The notes beneath the pieces are model-generated. The model saw nothing but the letters and a program-made list of their open reading frames with translations, was not told the origin of the DNA and searched no databases. Source: Colwellia sp. (lineage in GTDB: Bacteria; Pseudomonadota; Gammaproteobacteria; Enterobacterales; Alteromonadaceae). Taken from it: DNA of 64,000 bases. A program made the translations under genes and the position numbers. The stretch is from NCBI GenBank assembly GCA_013215295.1, contig JABSOZ010000003.1, positions 578,261 to 642,260 of the forward strand. Reading direction: 5' to 3'. Shown one piece after another: positions 43,960 to 52,187 of the stretch; positions within the stretch are counted from its first letter, which is position 1, and every line of letters begins with the position of its first letter.

Positions 43960-45690
43960 ATGAAAATATTATCAATGGCATTATTATCTATTTCTACATT
44001 AGCTCTATCATCTTCGGCAATCGCTTACGATACGGTTCGACTAGTTATGAGTCAAGGAGCGCAGGTTGCTGGTGAATACATGACAAAAGCAAGTTCCTCA
44101 ATAACTAGCGGGTGTGTAGTCTCCCCCAATGCTCAGGTGAAATGGTGTTTGAAAGGCAACAGTCTTTCGAAAGTCGGTACAAATTCTCTCTCTGTTAGTG
44201 GTTCCTCTAAGCCGGTTGTATTTGAAGTTGATGCACAAGGGTATAGCGCTGAGGATATTGCCGTGGCATTTAACAAAGATGGCCGTTTTGGTTTGGTGGA
44301 AGTGGACGTGATCACCACGGACTTAGCTATCCCGGATGATCCTTTTGGGGGCGCGCAAGAATCGTATTTTGGTTCGCCGACAGATCACGTCACCGGCATG
44401 AATATTTATGGTCTGTGGGACGCCTTGCCCGAGGGAGCGGTCACTGAGTTAAACGATCCTATCGACATTGTCGTGCTGGATTCAACGTTTGTGGAAAACG
44501 AAGAGTCGCCTTATTTTGACGGAAGAAACTTTTCCACCACCGCCTTGACAAGGGATGGGCCTTACCAAGTGCCGAGCGATAGCTATTTGCCGCCGGAAGA
44601 ATTGGTCGACCTTCACTGTAGCGCTCATGGATTAGGGGTAGTCAGCACGATTGGCTCGCGCATCGGCAATGGCGTCACCGCCGCTGGCGTAACCAATAAC
44701 GCAAACATTTATGCGATCAGAACCATGACCTGTGGCGTCGGATTTTTGAGTGATACCTCGAATGCGTTGCTTTGGTTGGCGGGTGAGCACTTTGAAGGGG
44801 TTACGCCTTACCAAGGAAATCCAGGTATTGTCAACATGAGCTTGGGAGGAAAAAGTAACGGTTGCCCTAGTTTTATGCAGCAAGGTATCGATGCCGCAAT
44901 AGGCGCAGGATTTACTCTTGTGGTTGCCGCAGGTAATGATAGTGTCGACGTAGTAGAGCAGACACCCGCCAATTGTAACGGCTCGATCGTGATCGGCGCT
45001 CTTGATAGCAGTGGCGACTTGACTGATTTTAGCAACTTCGGTAGTGGTATCGATGTAGTAGTTAGAGGAACGGATGTTATTGCTCTTTGTGGTCCTCAAG
45101 ACAACGCTTGCTGGTGGGATGGGACTTCTTTCTCAGCTCCGTTAGTGGCTGGTGCGCTAGGTGTGATCAAGCAAGCCACAGGTTTGGGTGATGATAATTT
45201 GCAAGCCGCGTTGTACATGTCTTCAAATTTAGATGACCTGGGTGCAAGCTGTCAGTCAGATGATTGTGGCGAGGGCCTACCTGACTTTGCAGTGGTTTTG
45301 GAAGTAGCAAAGATGCTTGGTGAAGGAACATTGCATACCATAGAATTTGCTTTGGGACGTAACGATAATTGTGAGCAGGCATGGCTCTTAGACAACTTCA
45401 GTAATGAGGCTAAATTTTGCGAAATGTACCGTGTAAGTTTCTTCGGTGGCTACAAAGCGAAAGGTGCGACTTATGAGCTTTACTCTATTGACAGCGATGA
45501 AGATTGGTCAACAGCAGCTCAACAAGCTGAAGGTATCTTTGATCAGGGAACAGTGATGCTAAGCAACTTGGAAATAGCGGCGAAGCAATACGGCTTTAAA
45601 ATGTGTAAAAATGGTGTTTGTGGAGATATTATTGGTTTAGACACCGAAATGGCGAAAGAGGAATATAGACCCGCTGCTTGTAATCATTAG
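43960..45690 (+). CDS. Secreted S8 (subtilisin-like) serine protease
   Basis: A 576-residue protease with signal peptide (ends SSSAIA), a prodomain-like stretch (~25-125) and the S8 catalytic domain (~130-450). The triad is visible: Asp174 in IVVLDSTF, His223 in CSAHGLGVV, Ser390 in GTSFSAPLVAG, with the oxyanion Asn in VVAAGND. The usual D-S/T-G and H-G-T boxes are altered (DSTF, HGLG). Many Cys pairs suggest disulfides. The C-terminal ~120 residues are a separate Cys-containing domain. It sits between a lipoprotein gene and a broken metalloprotease gene, apparently one operon. GC is clearly higher from ~44,300 on. Confidence 0.88.
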   Translation: MKILSMALLSISTLALSSSAIAYDTVRLVMSQGAQVAGEYMTKASSSITSGCVVSPNAQVKWCLKGNSLSKVGTNSLSVSGSSKPVVFEVDAQGYSAEDIAVAFNKDGRFGLVEVDVITTDLAIPDDPFGGAQESYFGSPTDHVTGMNIYGLWDALPEGAVTELNDPIDIVVLDSTFVENEESPYFDGRNFSTTALTRDGPYQVPSDSYLPPEELVDLHCSAHGLGVVSTIGSRIGNGVTAAGVTNNANIYAIRTMTCGVGFLSDTSNALLWLAGEHFEGVTPYQGNPGIVNMSLGGKSNGCPSFMQQGIDAAIGAGFTLVVAAGNDSVDVVEQTPANCNGSIVIGALDSSGDLTDFSNFGSGIDVVVRGTDVIALCGPQDNACWWDGTSFSAPLVAGALGVIKQATGLGDDNLQAALYMSSNLDDLGASCQSDDCGEGLPDFAVVLEVAKMLGEGTLHTIEFALGRNDNCEQAWLLDNFSNEAKFCEMYRVSFFGGYKAKGATYELYSIDSDEDWSTAAQQAEGIFDQGTVMLSNLEIAAKQYGFKMCKNGVCGDIIGLDTEMAKEEYRPAACNH

Positions 45691-45717
45691 TCATTTTTTG
45701 AAATATTGGAGTCACAG

Positions 45718-46423
45718 ATGAGAAAAAACAAAATGTTAACCTCGCATTAATCGCCAGTGTTTTATTATTTGCCGGTTCAGCAGTTGCTACAAACACCCCG
45801 ATAGTAATTACATATGCAGACGAAGACGGGATCGGTATTTATGATCCCAAAGCCTTAACCCTAGACGATGGTACCGAAACCACCGTTGGAGCTTTTAGAA
45901 AACAAACCATTGAACATGTCGCTCGCGCAGTTCCATTGCAGTTCAACACCTCTGCGGGGGTGAAGTGGGAGATAGAATTTTCGGAATTTTCAGGATATGA
46001 CACCTTAACCTTAGGCCCGTCCTTTACTGCAAGTTTCGCCGGTACGACCGACCAAGGTGTTACCGTTGAAGAAGAAAGGCATTACCCCTACCGTTACTAA
46101 AATCTTTCGGCGTAGAGTTCTCTTCTGGTTTCAATGAATTCGATGCGAGTACCCGTTTTTCCGACACCTAAAATGCACATGCCACGATTGTCGAGGCCAC
46201 GGGTTTTTCCTATTTAACCAGTATCGTCTATCACGAATTGATCCATGTTTACGGGTTTTCCCATTCTTCGTGTATGGGAGATTGTCAACCCGCGCCAACG
46301 GACAGGAATGATCATGTATCGCCTTTTTTCAGAGTGACCGATGCTCAAAGCGGAACACTTATCCCGTATGAGACCTTAAGCCTTGAAGAAAAAGAAGTCG
46401 CTGCAATGATAGAGCGCTACTGA
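45718..46423 (+). pseudogene. Broken secreted metzincin-type metalloprotease
   Basis: Joined over at least three reading-frame breaks, this stretch encodes a signal peptide (NLALIASVLLFAGSAVA), a mature part ending near 46,080, a piece continuing GITPTV, and a last part with YHELIHVYGFSHSS. HELIHVYGFSH is the extended zinc motif H-E-x-x-H-x-x-G-x-x-H of metzincins. Breaks lie near 45,735 (start region), near 46,078-46,110 (shift), and an in-frame stop follows soon after (near 46,170). Only the last piece (from TTG 46238) is still open. It was the third gene of the protease cassette. Confidence 0.8.
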
Positions 46424-46527
46424 TTGAATATTATCTCACAAAGAAATACTCCAATACGTATTCCTTAATAGAAAAATTATCTTCAACTAAATTTGATGAG
46501 TTTGGTGAATGGATAAAGTGCATTTTT

Positions 46528-46845
46528 ATGGAACTTAAAATTGATGTAGGTTTAATTTTTTATAACTCAAAAATTGACACAGATGAAAATATGCAATTAC
46601 TACTATTATTCGTATTAGCACGTTACGAAGCAAAATATGAGCTATCTAAGCACCAATTACTGCATGGGAAGAAGAAAGGGGGAATAGATAAAGATAAAAT
46701 GAATTTAGTTTTACGTGATCATATTAAGAATGCAGTTAAAGAACGAAAGAGGTTGGGTATAAAAATTAATGGAAGTGAAATAGCTCGGACTCATGGCGTA
46801 TCAAGAGGCTGGGTTAGTAAGTTAATGAAAAATATGGGTTATTAA
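46528..46845 (+). CDS. Serine-recombinase-like C-terminal fragment
   Basis: A 105-residue frame ending in a helix-turn-helix, NGSEIARTHGVSRGWVSKLMK. The part before it (FYNSKIDTDENMQLLLLFVLARYEAKYEL) resembles the IDT...L...LAA.AE.ER segment of resolvases. The frame is open without a start back to 46387, as expected for a gene that lost its catalytic N-terminus. It may still make a small DNA-binding protein from ATG 46528. It lies 85 bases from the right att repeat. Confidence 0.5.
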   Translation: MELKIDVGLIFYNSKIDTDENMQLLLLFVLARYEAKYELSKHQLLHGKKKGGIDKDKMNLVLRDHIKNAVKERKRLGIKINGSEIARTHGVSRGWVSKLMKNMGY

Positions 46846-46930
46846 TTAGTAAAAAATAAAATATAGGTGTAAGTGTAGGTTTATGATTGATTCCTATAAT
46901 TTTCATTTAATATCAAGGTGTTAACACTTA

Positions 46931-46976
46931 CGCATCATAGGTGTGTGTGATGATAAATCTGTCATGTTTTTATTAT
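46931..46976. repeat. Island attachment repeat (att, right), displaced mutS start
   Basis: 46 bp, differing from the mutS-side copy at three positions. On the minus strand it reads ATG and then TDLSSHTPMMR, a silent relic of the mutS N-terminus with Gln6 as Ser. Confidence 0.9.
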
Positions 46977-47290
46977 GTTTCTTTTTAGTCTGTGGATGCT
47001 TATTTCAATGGCTTCTGTGCGATTATTGAACGTAGTTGACAGCTATTGAAGTATCTTGCAATCACATGGAATTACATTATTTACTGTAGATGTTAGCGTT
47101 GGTTTAATTTTCGATACAAGTTTAACGTGAAAATTACGACAGTAAATACTGAGAGTTAATTAATTATTGCTAATAATACTTTGGATGGAAAAATAGAGCT
47201 AGTTATGGATCAAAAAATACTGAACTATTCTATCAAAAGTCATAGAAAGTATTCTGATAAAGCTATTTATGGTATCGCATAAAATATATC
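46977..47290 (+). mobile_element. Decayed integrase-proximal end of a second island
   Basis: Right after the right att repeat, the sequence resembles the integrase-side end of the first island. ACTTTGGATgGAA-aAATAG-CTAGTtATG at 47178-47207 matches 39608-39637 at about 25 of 30 positions with the same 27-base distance to ATG. The frame from ATG 47205 stops after 25 codons (MDQKILNYSIKSHRK...), so the integrase itself is gone. Confidence 0.5.
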
Positions 47291-47364
47291 TTGAGTAAGC
47301 TATATTTTGAAATATCCAACTCCCCTCCTGAATCTAGCAGTGACTCCCAACTTAACCATATAAC

Positions 47365-47450
47365 TTGAAAGCTTATAAGCTTTCAATGAGTAACCCCAGA
47401 ATAGGGGGCCTGAAAACAGCTATACAGTTCTATAGGTTTTCTATGAGTAA
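47365..47450. repeat. Two tandem hairpins, each followed by ATGAGTAA
   Basis: Positions 47365-47386 form a perfect 22-bp palindrome (TTGAAAGCTTA and its complement). 47412-47441 form a second hairpin (GAAAAC, CTATA / TATAG, GTTTTC). Each is followed by ATGAGTAA (47386-47393 and 47443-47450). No ORF covers them. The surrounding gap (46846-47730) otherwise holds only the att repeat and the integrase relic. Confidence 0.5.
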
Positions 47451-47730
47451 ATATATTGTTTTATAAGCAATATTATAAAGTAGCTGAGATGAAATCAGTA
47501 ACTACATGAAAATAGTGAATAAATTTATTGGCGTGATCTTTGCTATGTCCATAACATATTGATAAGAAAGTTTACTAAGCTAACGCTAAGCAACAACCAC
47601 GACAGTATTTATAGCTTCAAGGATAAAGGAATATTCATCTATACAGGTATTAATTGAACGCTAGTCGTAAATATATTTATTAATCATTAAATAATACAGA
47701 ACAACGAACAAGACAACAGGCATATATCTG

Positions 47731-48402
47731 ATGAAAAACAAATTTAAAGTACTCATTGTTGAAAATGATGTAAAAATTGCAGAACGTTTGACCCTTCTTT
47801 ATCATCAACATAATTTTGAGACCTTAGTTATTAACGATGATGATGGGGTAATCGAGAGAGTATCAAAATTTAAACCTGATTTAATCCTGATGGATTTCAT
47901 TATAAATAATCACAATGGTTTAAATTGTTGTCAGCAAATACGCATATTTAGTAATGTACCCATCATAATATTAAGTGCACAAGTAGACCACTCCAATAAG
48001 CATTTCGCTTTCGAGTGTGGTGTTGACGATTATTTAAGTAATTGTTTTGATGATATGGAATTGATTTTAAGGACCAAAGCCATTTTAAATCGAACTGAAG
48101 GTAATATCAGTTTTTCAAAAATCACCATAGATCAACAAAAAGCAAGAGTAGTATGCCAAGGAAGAAAAATAGCTTTCTCACTGATCGAATACAACCTGTT
48201 TAATTTACTTTTTACTCATCCCGAAAGAATTTATTCCCGTGAACAAATATTGCAATTGGCTTACCCACAATATCGACATATTACTGATAGAACTATTGAT
48301 AGCCACGTAAAAAAAATTAGAAATAAATTTAAAGAAGCGGGGATATTGGATAATCCCATTGAGTCTATTTATGGATCTGGATATCGTTTCTCGCTGAATT
48401 AA
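47731..48402 (+). CDS. OmpR-type response regulator, orphan, altered receiver
   Basis: A 223-residue two-domain protein. The receiver (~1-120) has the phospho-acceptor Asp55 in LILMDF and the Ser/Thr in IILSAQ, but the acidic pocket reads E-N-D and the conserved Lys of D-Y-L-x-K is Asn (DDYLSNCF). The C-terminal winged helix (~125-223) is intact, ending IESIYGSGYRFSL. No histidine kinase is nearby. It may work without normal phosphorylation. No promoter target is evident except the next gene. Confidence 0.85.
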   Translation: MKNKFKVLIVENDVKIAERLTLLYHQHNFETLVINDDDGVIERVSKFKPDLILMDFIINNHNGLNCCQQIRIFSNVPIIILSAQVDHSNKHFAFECGVDDYLSNCFDDMELILRTKAILNRTEGNISFSKITIDQQKARVVCQGRKIAFSLIEYNLFNLLFTHPERIYSREQILQLAYPQYRHITDRTIDSHVKKIRNKFKEAGILDNPIESIYGSGYRFSLN

Positions 48403-48567
48403 CCATGAAATGTTTGAACGGACTTAAGCATCTTATAACGTCAATAATTGGTGATGCATGCATGATGTGACCATCTGATATTAAGGGTTAACCTTACTTT
48501 ATCAATGAATGACTTTTACACGGGATCATCTTATTTAAGCGTAATGATAATAAACAGGCAATGAACA

Positions 48568-49371
48568 ATGAAAAATCACTTAGCAATTCTTGGCATTAAA
48601 TTTTTTAATATATTTTTTCCAAAAGTTGCCTACATGTTATTTAAAAAAAGTTTACTCCCACCTGAGAATACCTCACGAAAATGGTCAAAAAAAGTAAAAA
48701 TAAGTGTTATCAAAACTAAATTTGGTAAAGTAAAAACGTATCAATATGGGAAAGGGAAATGTATTTGGCTTGTACATGGTTCGTCTGATGCTTATCAATT
48801 TTTACCTTTAATGAAAAAACTCGTTAAATACGGTCACAGCTGTATTGCCATAGAATTTCATCCTGACGACAAGAACAACATATCATTACCAAAATGGATA
48901 AAAGCGTTTGACCTTGCATCAGAAAAAATAACAACACCTTCGCATATTGTAACGCATGGATTAGGTGTATCGGTATTAGCGAATAGTAAGTGGTTTTCGG
49001 GTTACTTTGATGATTTAACCGTTATTTCTCCTGTGCTAAATTACAATAATAGTTTAGACGTTTATGTTCGTAAAAATAAGCTTCCGCAAACCTTACTGAC
49101 GAAGTTAATTGATGAAATTTATAGGGTAGATAAAGTCAAATTGAAAGACCTTGATGCCACGTCATTCATTAATAGATTCCAAGGCCGACTGTCTATCTTT
49201 TACAGCAAATTAGATGGCATTTCGTCAGCTCAGGCTATCCATAAATTATCTGACAAAAGTAATCGAAAAATCGTCCATTTTAAAGGGGCAACAACGAATA
49301 GAATTATTAATAGTCGTTCGTTACTTTGCGATATTCAAATGGAAAGTGTAAAGCTAGATATCGCAGTATAA
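48568..49371 (+). CDS. Alpha/beta-hydrolase-fold protein without the Ser nucleophile
   Basis: A 267-residue soluble protein. CIWLVHGSSDAYQFLPLMKKL (in part HGSS, oxyanion loop, ~68-80) and the later strand HIVTHGLGVSVLAN (~128-141) follow the alpha/beta-hydrolase plan, but where G-x-S-x-G is expected the text reads T-H-G-L-G, so the Ser is absent. A late Asp/His region is not clear. Probably a non-catalytic member. It lies between the orphan regulator and recA, AT-rich and with rare codons like accessory DNA. Confidence 0.6.
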   Translation: MKNHLAILGIKFFNIFFPKVAYMLFKKSLLPPENTSRKWSKKVKISVIKTKFGKVKTYQYGKGKCIWLVHGSSDAYQFLPLMKKLVKYGHSCIAIEFHPDDKNNISLPKWIKAFDLASEKITTPSHIVTHGLGVSVLANSKWFSGYFDDLTVISPVLNYNNSLDVYVRKNKLPQTLLTKLIDEIYRVDKVKLKDLDATSFINRFQGRLSIFYSKLDGISSAQAIHKLSDKSNRKIVHFKGATTNRIINSRSLLCDIQMESVKLDIAV

Positions 49372-49792
49372 TAATAGCGTGGTTTACAGTAATAACTTAT
49401 CGATTACATTAATTCATTGGATAGATTTCTTGGCAGATAACAATCTTTAAATTAGCGGGATTCGTATTAAGGTTAATACTCGATTACCTTTACACTACAC
49501 GCTAAATGTATTGCTCCATTATAAGCTAATCACTATTACTCACTCCATTCTCTCATGTTGTCATTCAGTATTTGTATGCTGTATATCGTAAATGTAAATT
49601 ATATTATTCATGTAAAAAACCAGTGAAACATATCGTTTATTATACTGTGTGTCTTATCGCGTGTTCGAATAGTAACTTTTTAAGAGCAAATTAAAAAAAG
49701 TTATCCGTATCATTTAAGTGCAAGTATATCAGTAGCTTAAATGTTGAGGTGATGTTGCTTTTATATATAAATAAAAAAAAGTATAAAAAAGC
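49372..49792. other. Gap before recA without a gene
   Basis: About 420 very AT-rich bases with stops in all frames. No terminator or promoter stands out until the SOS promoter at 49793. In many relatives a pncC/cinA-type gene lies here, so DNA was probably lost or replaced. Confidence 0.4.
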
Positions 49793-49820
49793 TTGATACT
49801 GTACGGTCATACAGTATACT
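49793..49820 (+). promoter_or_regulatory. SOS promoter of recA (LexA box inside -35/-10)
   Basis: The LexA box TACTGTACGGTCATACAGTA (49797-49816) fits the consensus CTGT-N8-ACAG. It overlaps -35 TTGATA (49793-49798) and -10 TATACT (49815-49820), 16 bases apart: the same layout as the E. coli recA promoter. Confidence 0.93.
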
Positions 49821-49863
49821 TGCTTCATCAAAACGAAATCACAGACACATCGGCGGAATAAAC

Positions 49864-50232
49864 ATGAAAGATGCTAAAGAAAAAGCACTAGAAGCAGCAT
49901 TCAGTCAGATTGAAAGACAATTTGGTAAAGCTTCAATTATGAAGCTTGGTGATAACAACACTATGGATGTTGAAACCATTTCTACAGCTTCTTTATCATT
50001 GGATATTGCGCTAGGTGCTGGTGGTTTACCGTTAGGTCGTGTTGTTGAAATTTATGGTCCTGAGTCAAGTGGTAAAACTACGTTAACGCTTGAAGTTATT
50101 GCTGTAGCCCAACGTAATGGTAAAGTTTGTGCCTTCGTTGATGCTGAGCACGCACTTGACCCAATCTACGCAGATAAATTAGGTGTAAACATCAATGAAT
50201 TACTTGTTTCTCAACTCCTCTCCTCTCGTTAA
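49864..50232 (+). pseudogene. recA: Resident recA, 5' fragment
   Basis: The first ~117 codons are normal Rec[23 protein letters not shown] at the start (in part), with Walker [10 protein letters not shown], up to [11 protein letters not shown]. Then the sequence changes to LLSSR and a stop. Everything after the ATP-binding start, including DNA-binding loops, is lost, so the product cannot work as recombinase. It might still form dead-end subunits. It now acts in effect as the leader ORF of the recA gene 61 bases downstream. Confidence 0.93.
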
Positions 50233-50293
50233 ACTTAATTCAATCAAAAATTTAATTTAAACTTATAACTACAAAGTCACAGGTGTATCTAAA

Positions 50294-51379
50294 ATGAAAA
50301 ATGACAACAAAAATGACAACAAAGAAGCAGCATTAGCAGCAGCGCTATCACAAATCGAACGCCAGTTCGGTAAAGGCTCAATTATTAAAATGGGTGATGC
50401 GCCTCGCGAAATCATGCCGAGCGTGTCAACAGGCTCTGTCGGATTAGATATCGCGCTAGGCATAGGCGGACTGCCGTATGGTCGAATTTGTGAAATATAC
50501 GGTCCTGAGTCGTCAGGTAAAACGACGTTAACACTCGCAACAATAGCCAATGCTCAGCGCGACGGAAAAATCTGTGCCTTTGTTGATGCTGAACATGCAC
50601 TAGACCCGATTTATGCTGAAGCTTTAGGTGTTAATATCAATGAGCTATTAGTATCGCAACCGGATACAGGCGAGCAGGCCTTAGAAATTGTCGATATGTT
50701 AGTGCGCTCAGGTGCAGTAGACATGATTGTTATCGATTCGGTAGCGGCATTAACGCCAAGAGCCGAAATTGAAGGCGACATGGGTGACTCGCACATGGGG
50801 TTACAAGCCCGTATGTTATCGCAAGCAATGCGTAAACTTACAGCCAATATTTCTAAGTCAAATACCTTGGTTGTTTTTATCAACCAAATCCGTATGAAGA
50901 TCGGCGTAATGTTTGGATCACCCGAGACCACAACCGGAGGTAACGCCTTAAAGTTCTACGCTTCAGTGCGATTAGACATCCGTCGAATAGGGGCTGTGAA
51001 AGAAGGTGATGAAATTACCGGTAACGAAACTCGCGTTAAAGTGGTGAAGAATAAAGTGTCTCCACCGTTCAAACAAGCTGAGTTTCAAATCATCTATGGT
51101 AAGGGCATAAATCTTTATGGTGAACTGATAGATTTGGGTGTAAAACATGAACTTGTTAATAAAGCAGGTGCATGGTATTCATACGGTGAGGATCGAATCG
51201 GACAAGGTAAAGCCAATTCTTGTAAATGGTTTGCTGAGAATCCCGAAAAAGCTGTTGAACTTGAAGCAAAAATTAAAGCTAAGCTTATGCCGCACTTAAA
51301 TGAAACTAAGGCTGATAAAACAGATAAAACAGATAAAACAGATAAAACAGATAAAACAGGGAAAACAGCAAAAGCATAG
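50294..51379 (+). CDS. recA: RecA recombinase (divergent, incoming copy)
   Basis: A complete 361-residue RecA. Walker [10 protein letters not shown] (~70), the [22 protein letters not shown]alker B and L1 region (~143-165), L2 with [20 protein letters not shown] (~203-222) and the normal C-terminal domain are present. It differs from the resident fragment at about a quarter of the aligned N-terminal positions by eye, and the DNA uses other codons. The C-terminus ends in five DKT repeats. No LexA box lies in the 61-base gap upstream, so it relies on the resident SOS promoter. It must be the functional RecA of this locus. Confidence 0.95.
   Translation: MKNDNKNDNKEAALAAALSQIERQFGKGSIIKMGDAPREIMPSVSTGSVGLDIALGIGGLPYGRICEIYGPESSGKTTLTLATIANAQRDGKICAFVDAEHALDPIYAEALGVNINELLVSQPDTGEQALEIVDMLVRSGAVDMIVIDSVAALTPRAEIEGDMGDSHMGLQARMLSQAMRKLTANISKSNTLVVFINQIRMKIGVMFGSPETTTGGNALKFYASVRLDIRRIGAVKEGDEITGNETRVKVVKNKVSPPFKQAEFQIIYGKGINLYGELIDLGVKHELVNKAGAWYSYGEDRIGQGKANSCKWFAENPEKAVELEAKIKAKLMPHLNETKADKTDKTDKTDKTDKTGKTAKA
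51314..51358 (+). repeat. Five 9-bp tandem repeats in the recA tail
   Basis: GATAAAACA occurs five times in frame (Asp-Lys-Thr), followed by the variant GGGAAAACA. Such a run can change copy number by slippage without changing frame. It replaces the acidic end typical of RecA. Confidence 0.92.
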
Positions 51380-51393
51380 GATAAGGTGATTTT

Positions 51394-51996
51394 ATGAGTG
51401 CAGTTGGTCGTTTTGTTATTAAGCATCCTGATTTTTATTTTGTTCTTGATGCCCATAGCGATGTTATCTGCACTTAAATTTTGCATTTTATTGCCCGTTC
51501 CAGCAATAGTAAATTACGTATAAAGGGCATTGATACGGTTCCAAAGGGTTATTTGTCTATGCTGATCTTACGTACCGAACCGCCTTGCAGAGCAGCCCCA
51601 CTAATCAAAAATAATAAAGACGTAATCCATGATGCAATAGATTGGATCACTCATATTGTCCTATTCGAACGATATTTAAAGACGAATGTTGCTAGTGATT
51701 TTCAAAGAAACAAACACCGTTCAGCAATGTGGTATTGGTGTGATCAGCTTTCCACTAAAAAATATTGGCCTCCTTCGCTGAAACTCAAACACGAAGATGT
51801 TAAGCGTGTCAAAGACATCAAGGCGGTAGGCAGTAAAACCATTTTCGATAATGATATTCAACGCTCGATTTTAGCTGACGAAATGATCATTTTTATAGAT
51901 GGCTTAGCTATACGCCTTCATCAAGCATCTTTAGATCTTTGTTCTCCATGTCCTAACCATCTTAGCTGCAAGAGCGTAAAATCACTTGCCTCCTAG
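51394..51996 (+). pseudogene. Broken element gene behind the incoming recA
   Basis: A frame from ATG 51394, 14 bases after recA, is open for 27 codons, has a TAA at 51475, and goes on in the same frame to 51996 for ~172 more codons. The N-terminal part (VLDAHSDVICT, then ARSSNSKLRIKGIDTVPKGYL) and the C-terminal part (tryptophan-rich middle, CSPCPNHLSC near the end) may come from different genes joined by a deletion. I do not recognise it; an integrase of the element is a guess from position. The inner piece could be read from TTG 51481 or ATG 51559. Confidence 0.5.
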
Positions 51997-52187
51997 GACG
52001 GCTGACAATATCTTTAGTTGTGACTAATGTGATACTTTATTACTCTCCTACATTTCTCATTTTTGAGAATTCCCCCCGCTCAGATGAGTTTGTATTTTGG
52101 GTCAAATTTAAATATTGAATTTATACTATTCTCAAATATTTTATCCTGTATATATTCCTACAGAACTATCTATAAAGAGAATGCCAC

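Larger units (their letters stand above)
39367..46976. mobile_element. 7.6 kb integrative island at the mutS start codon
   Basis: Bounded by 46-bp direct repeats, it holds an integrase next to one end, small unknown genes, a secreted-protease cassette and a recombinase-like fragment at the other end. The middle (about 44.3-46.1 kb) is visibly richer in GC than the surrounding AT-rich DNA. The integrase lacks its H-x-x-R box and the metzincin gene is broken, so the island looks fixed and decaying. No conjugation or replication genes are seen. Confidence 0.88.
50217..52187 (+). mobile_element. Inserted segment in recA carrying a divergent recA
   Basis: About 2 kb that splits the resident recA and holds a complete recA plus a broken gene. 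Boundaries are set where the resident coding sequence stops (after codon 117) and resumes (around codon 218), so ~100 resident codons are missing. No clear terminal repeats are seen. It is probably the rest of a larger element. It resembles in principle the Vibrio cholerae island reported by Rapa et al. (2015, recalled from memory) that inserts in recA and brings its own recA. Confidence 0.7.

Noticed and set aside
44632..45099. 155-codon minus-strand frame inside the S8 protease gene
   Set aside because: The plus-strand frame has the full catalytic triad; the reverse frame has no recognisable features and no ribosome site.
50210..50230. CTCCTCTCCTCTC at the recA break as a terminal repeat
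   Set aside because: Only a loose likeness (CTCTCCT) is seen near 52,045; not enough for a target-site or terminal repeat claim.
51115..51486. 123-codon minus-strand frame over the recA tail
   Set aside because: Shadow of the 9-bp repeat and recA coding sequence; repeated VLSVLS residues come from the reverse of the DKT repeat.
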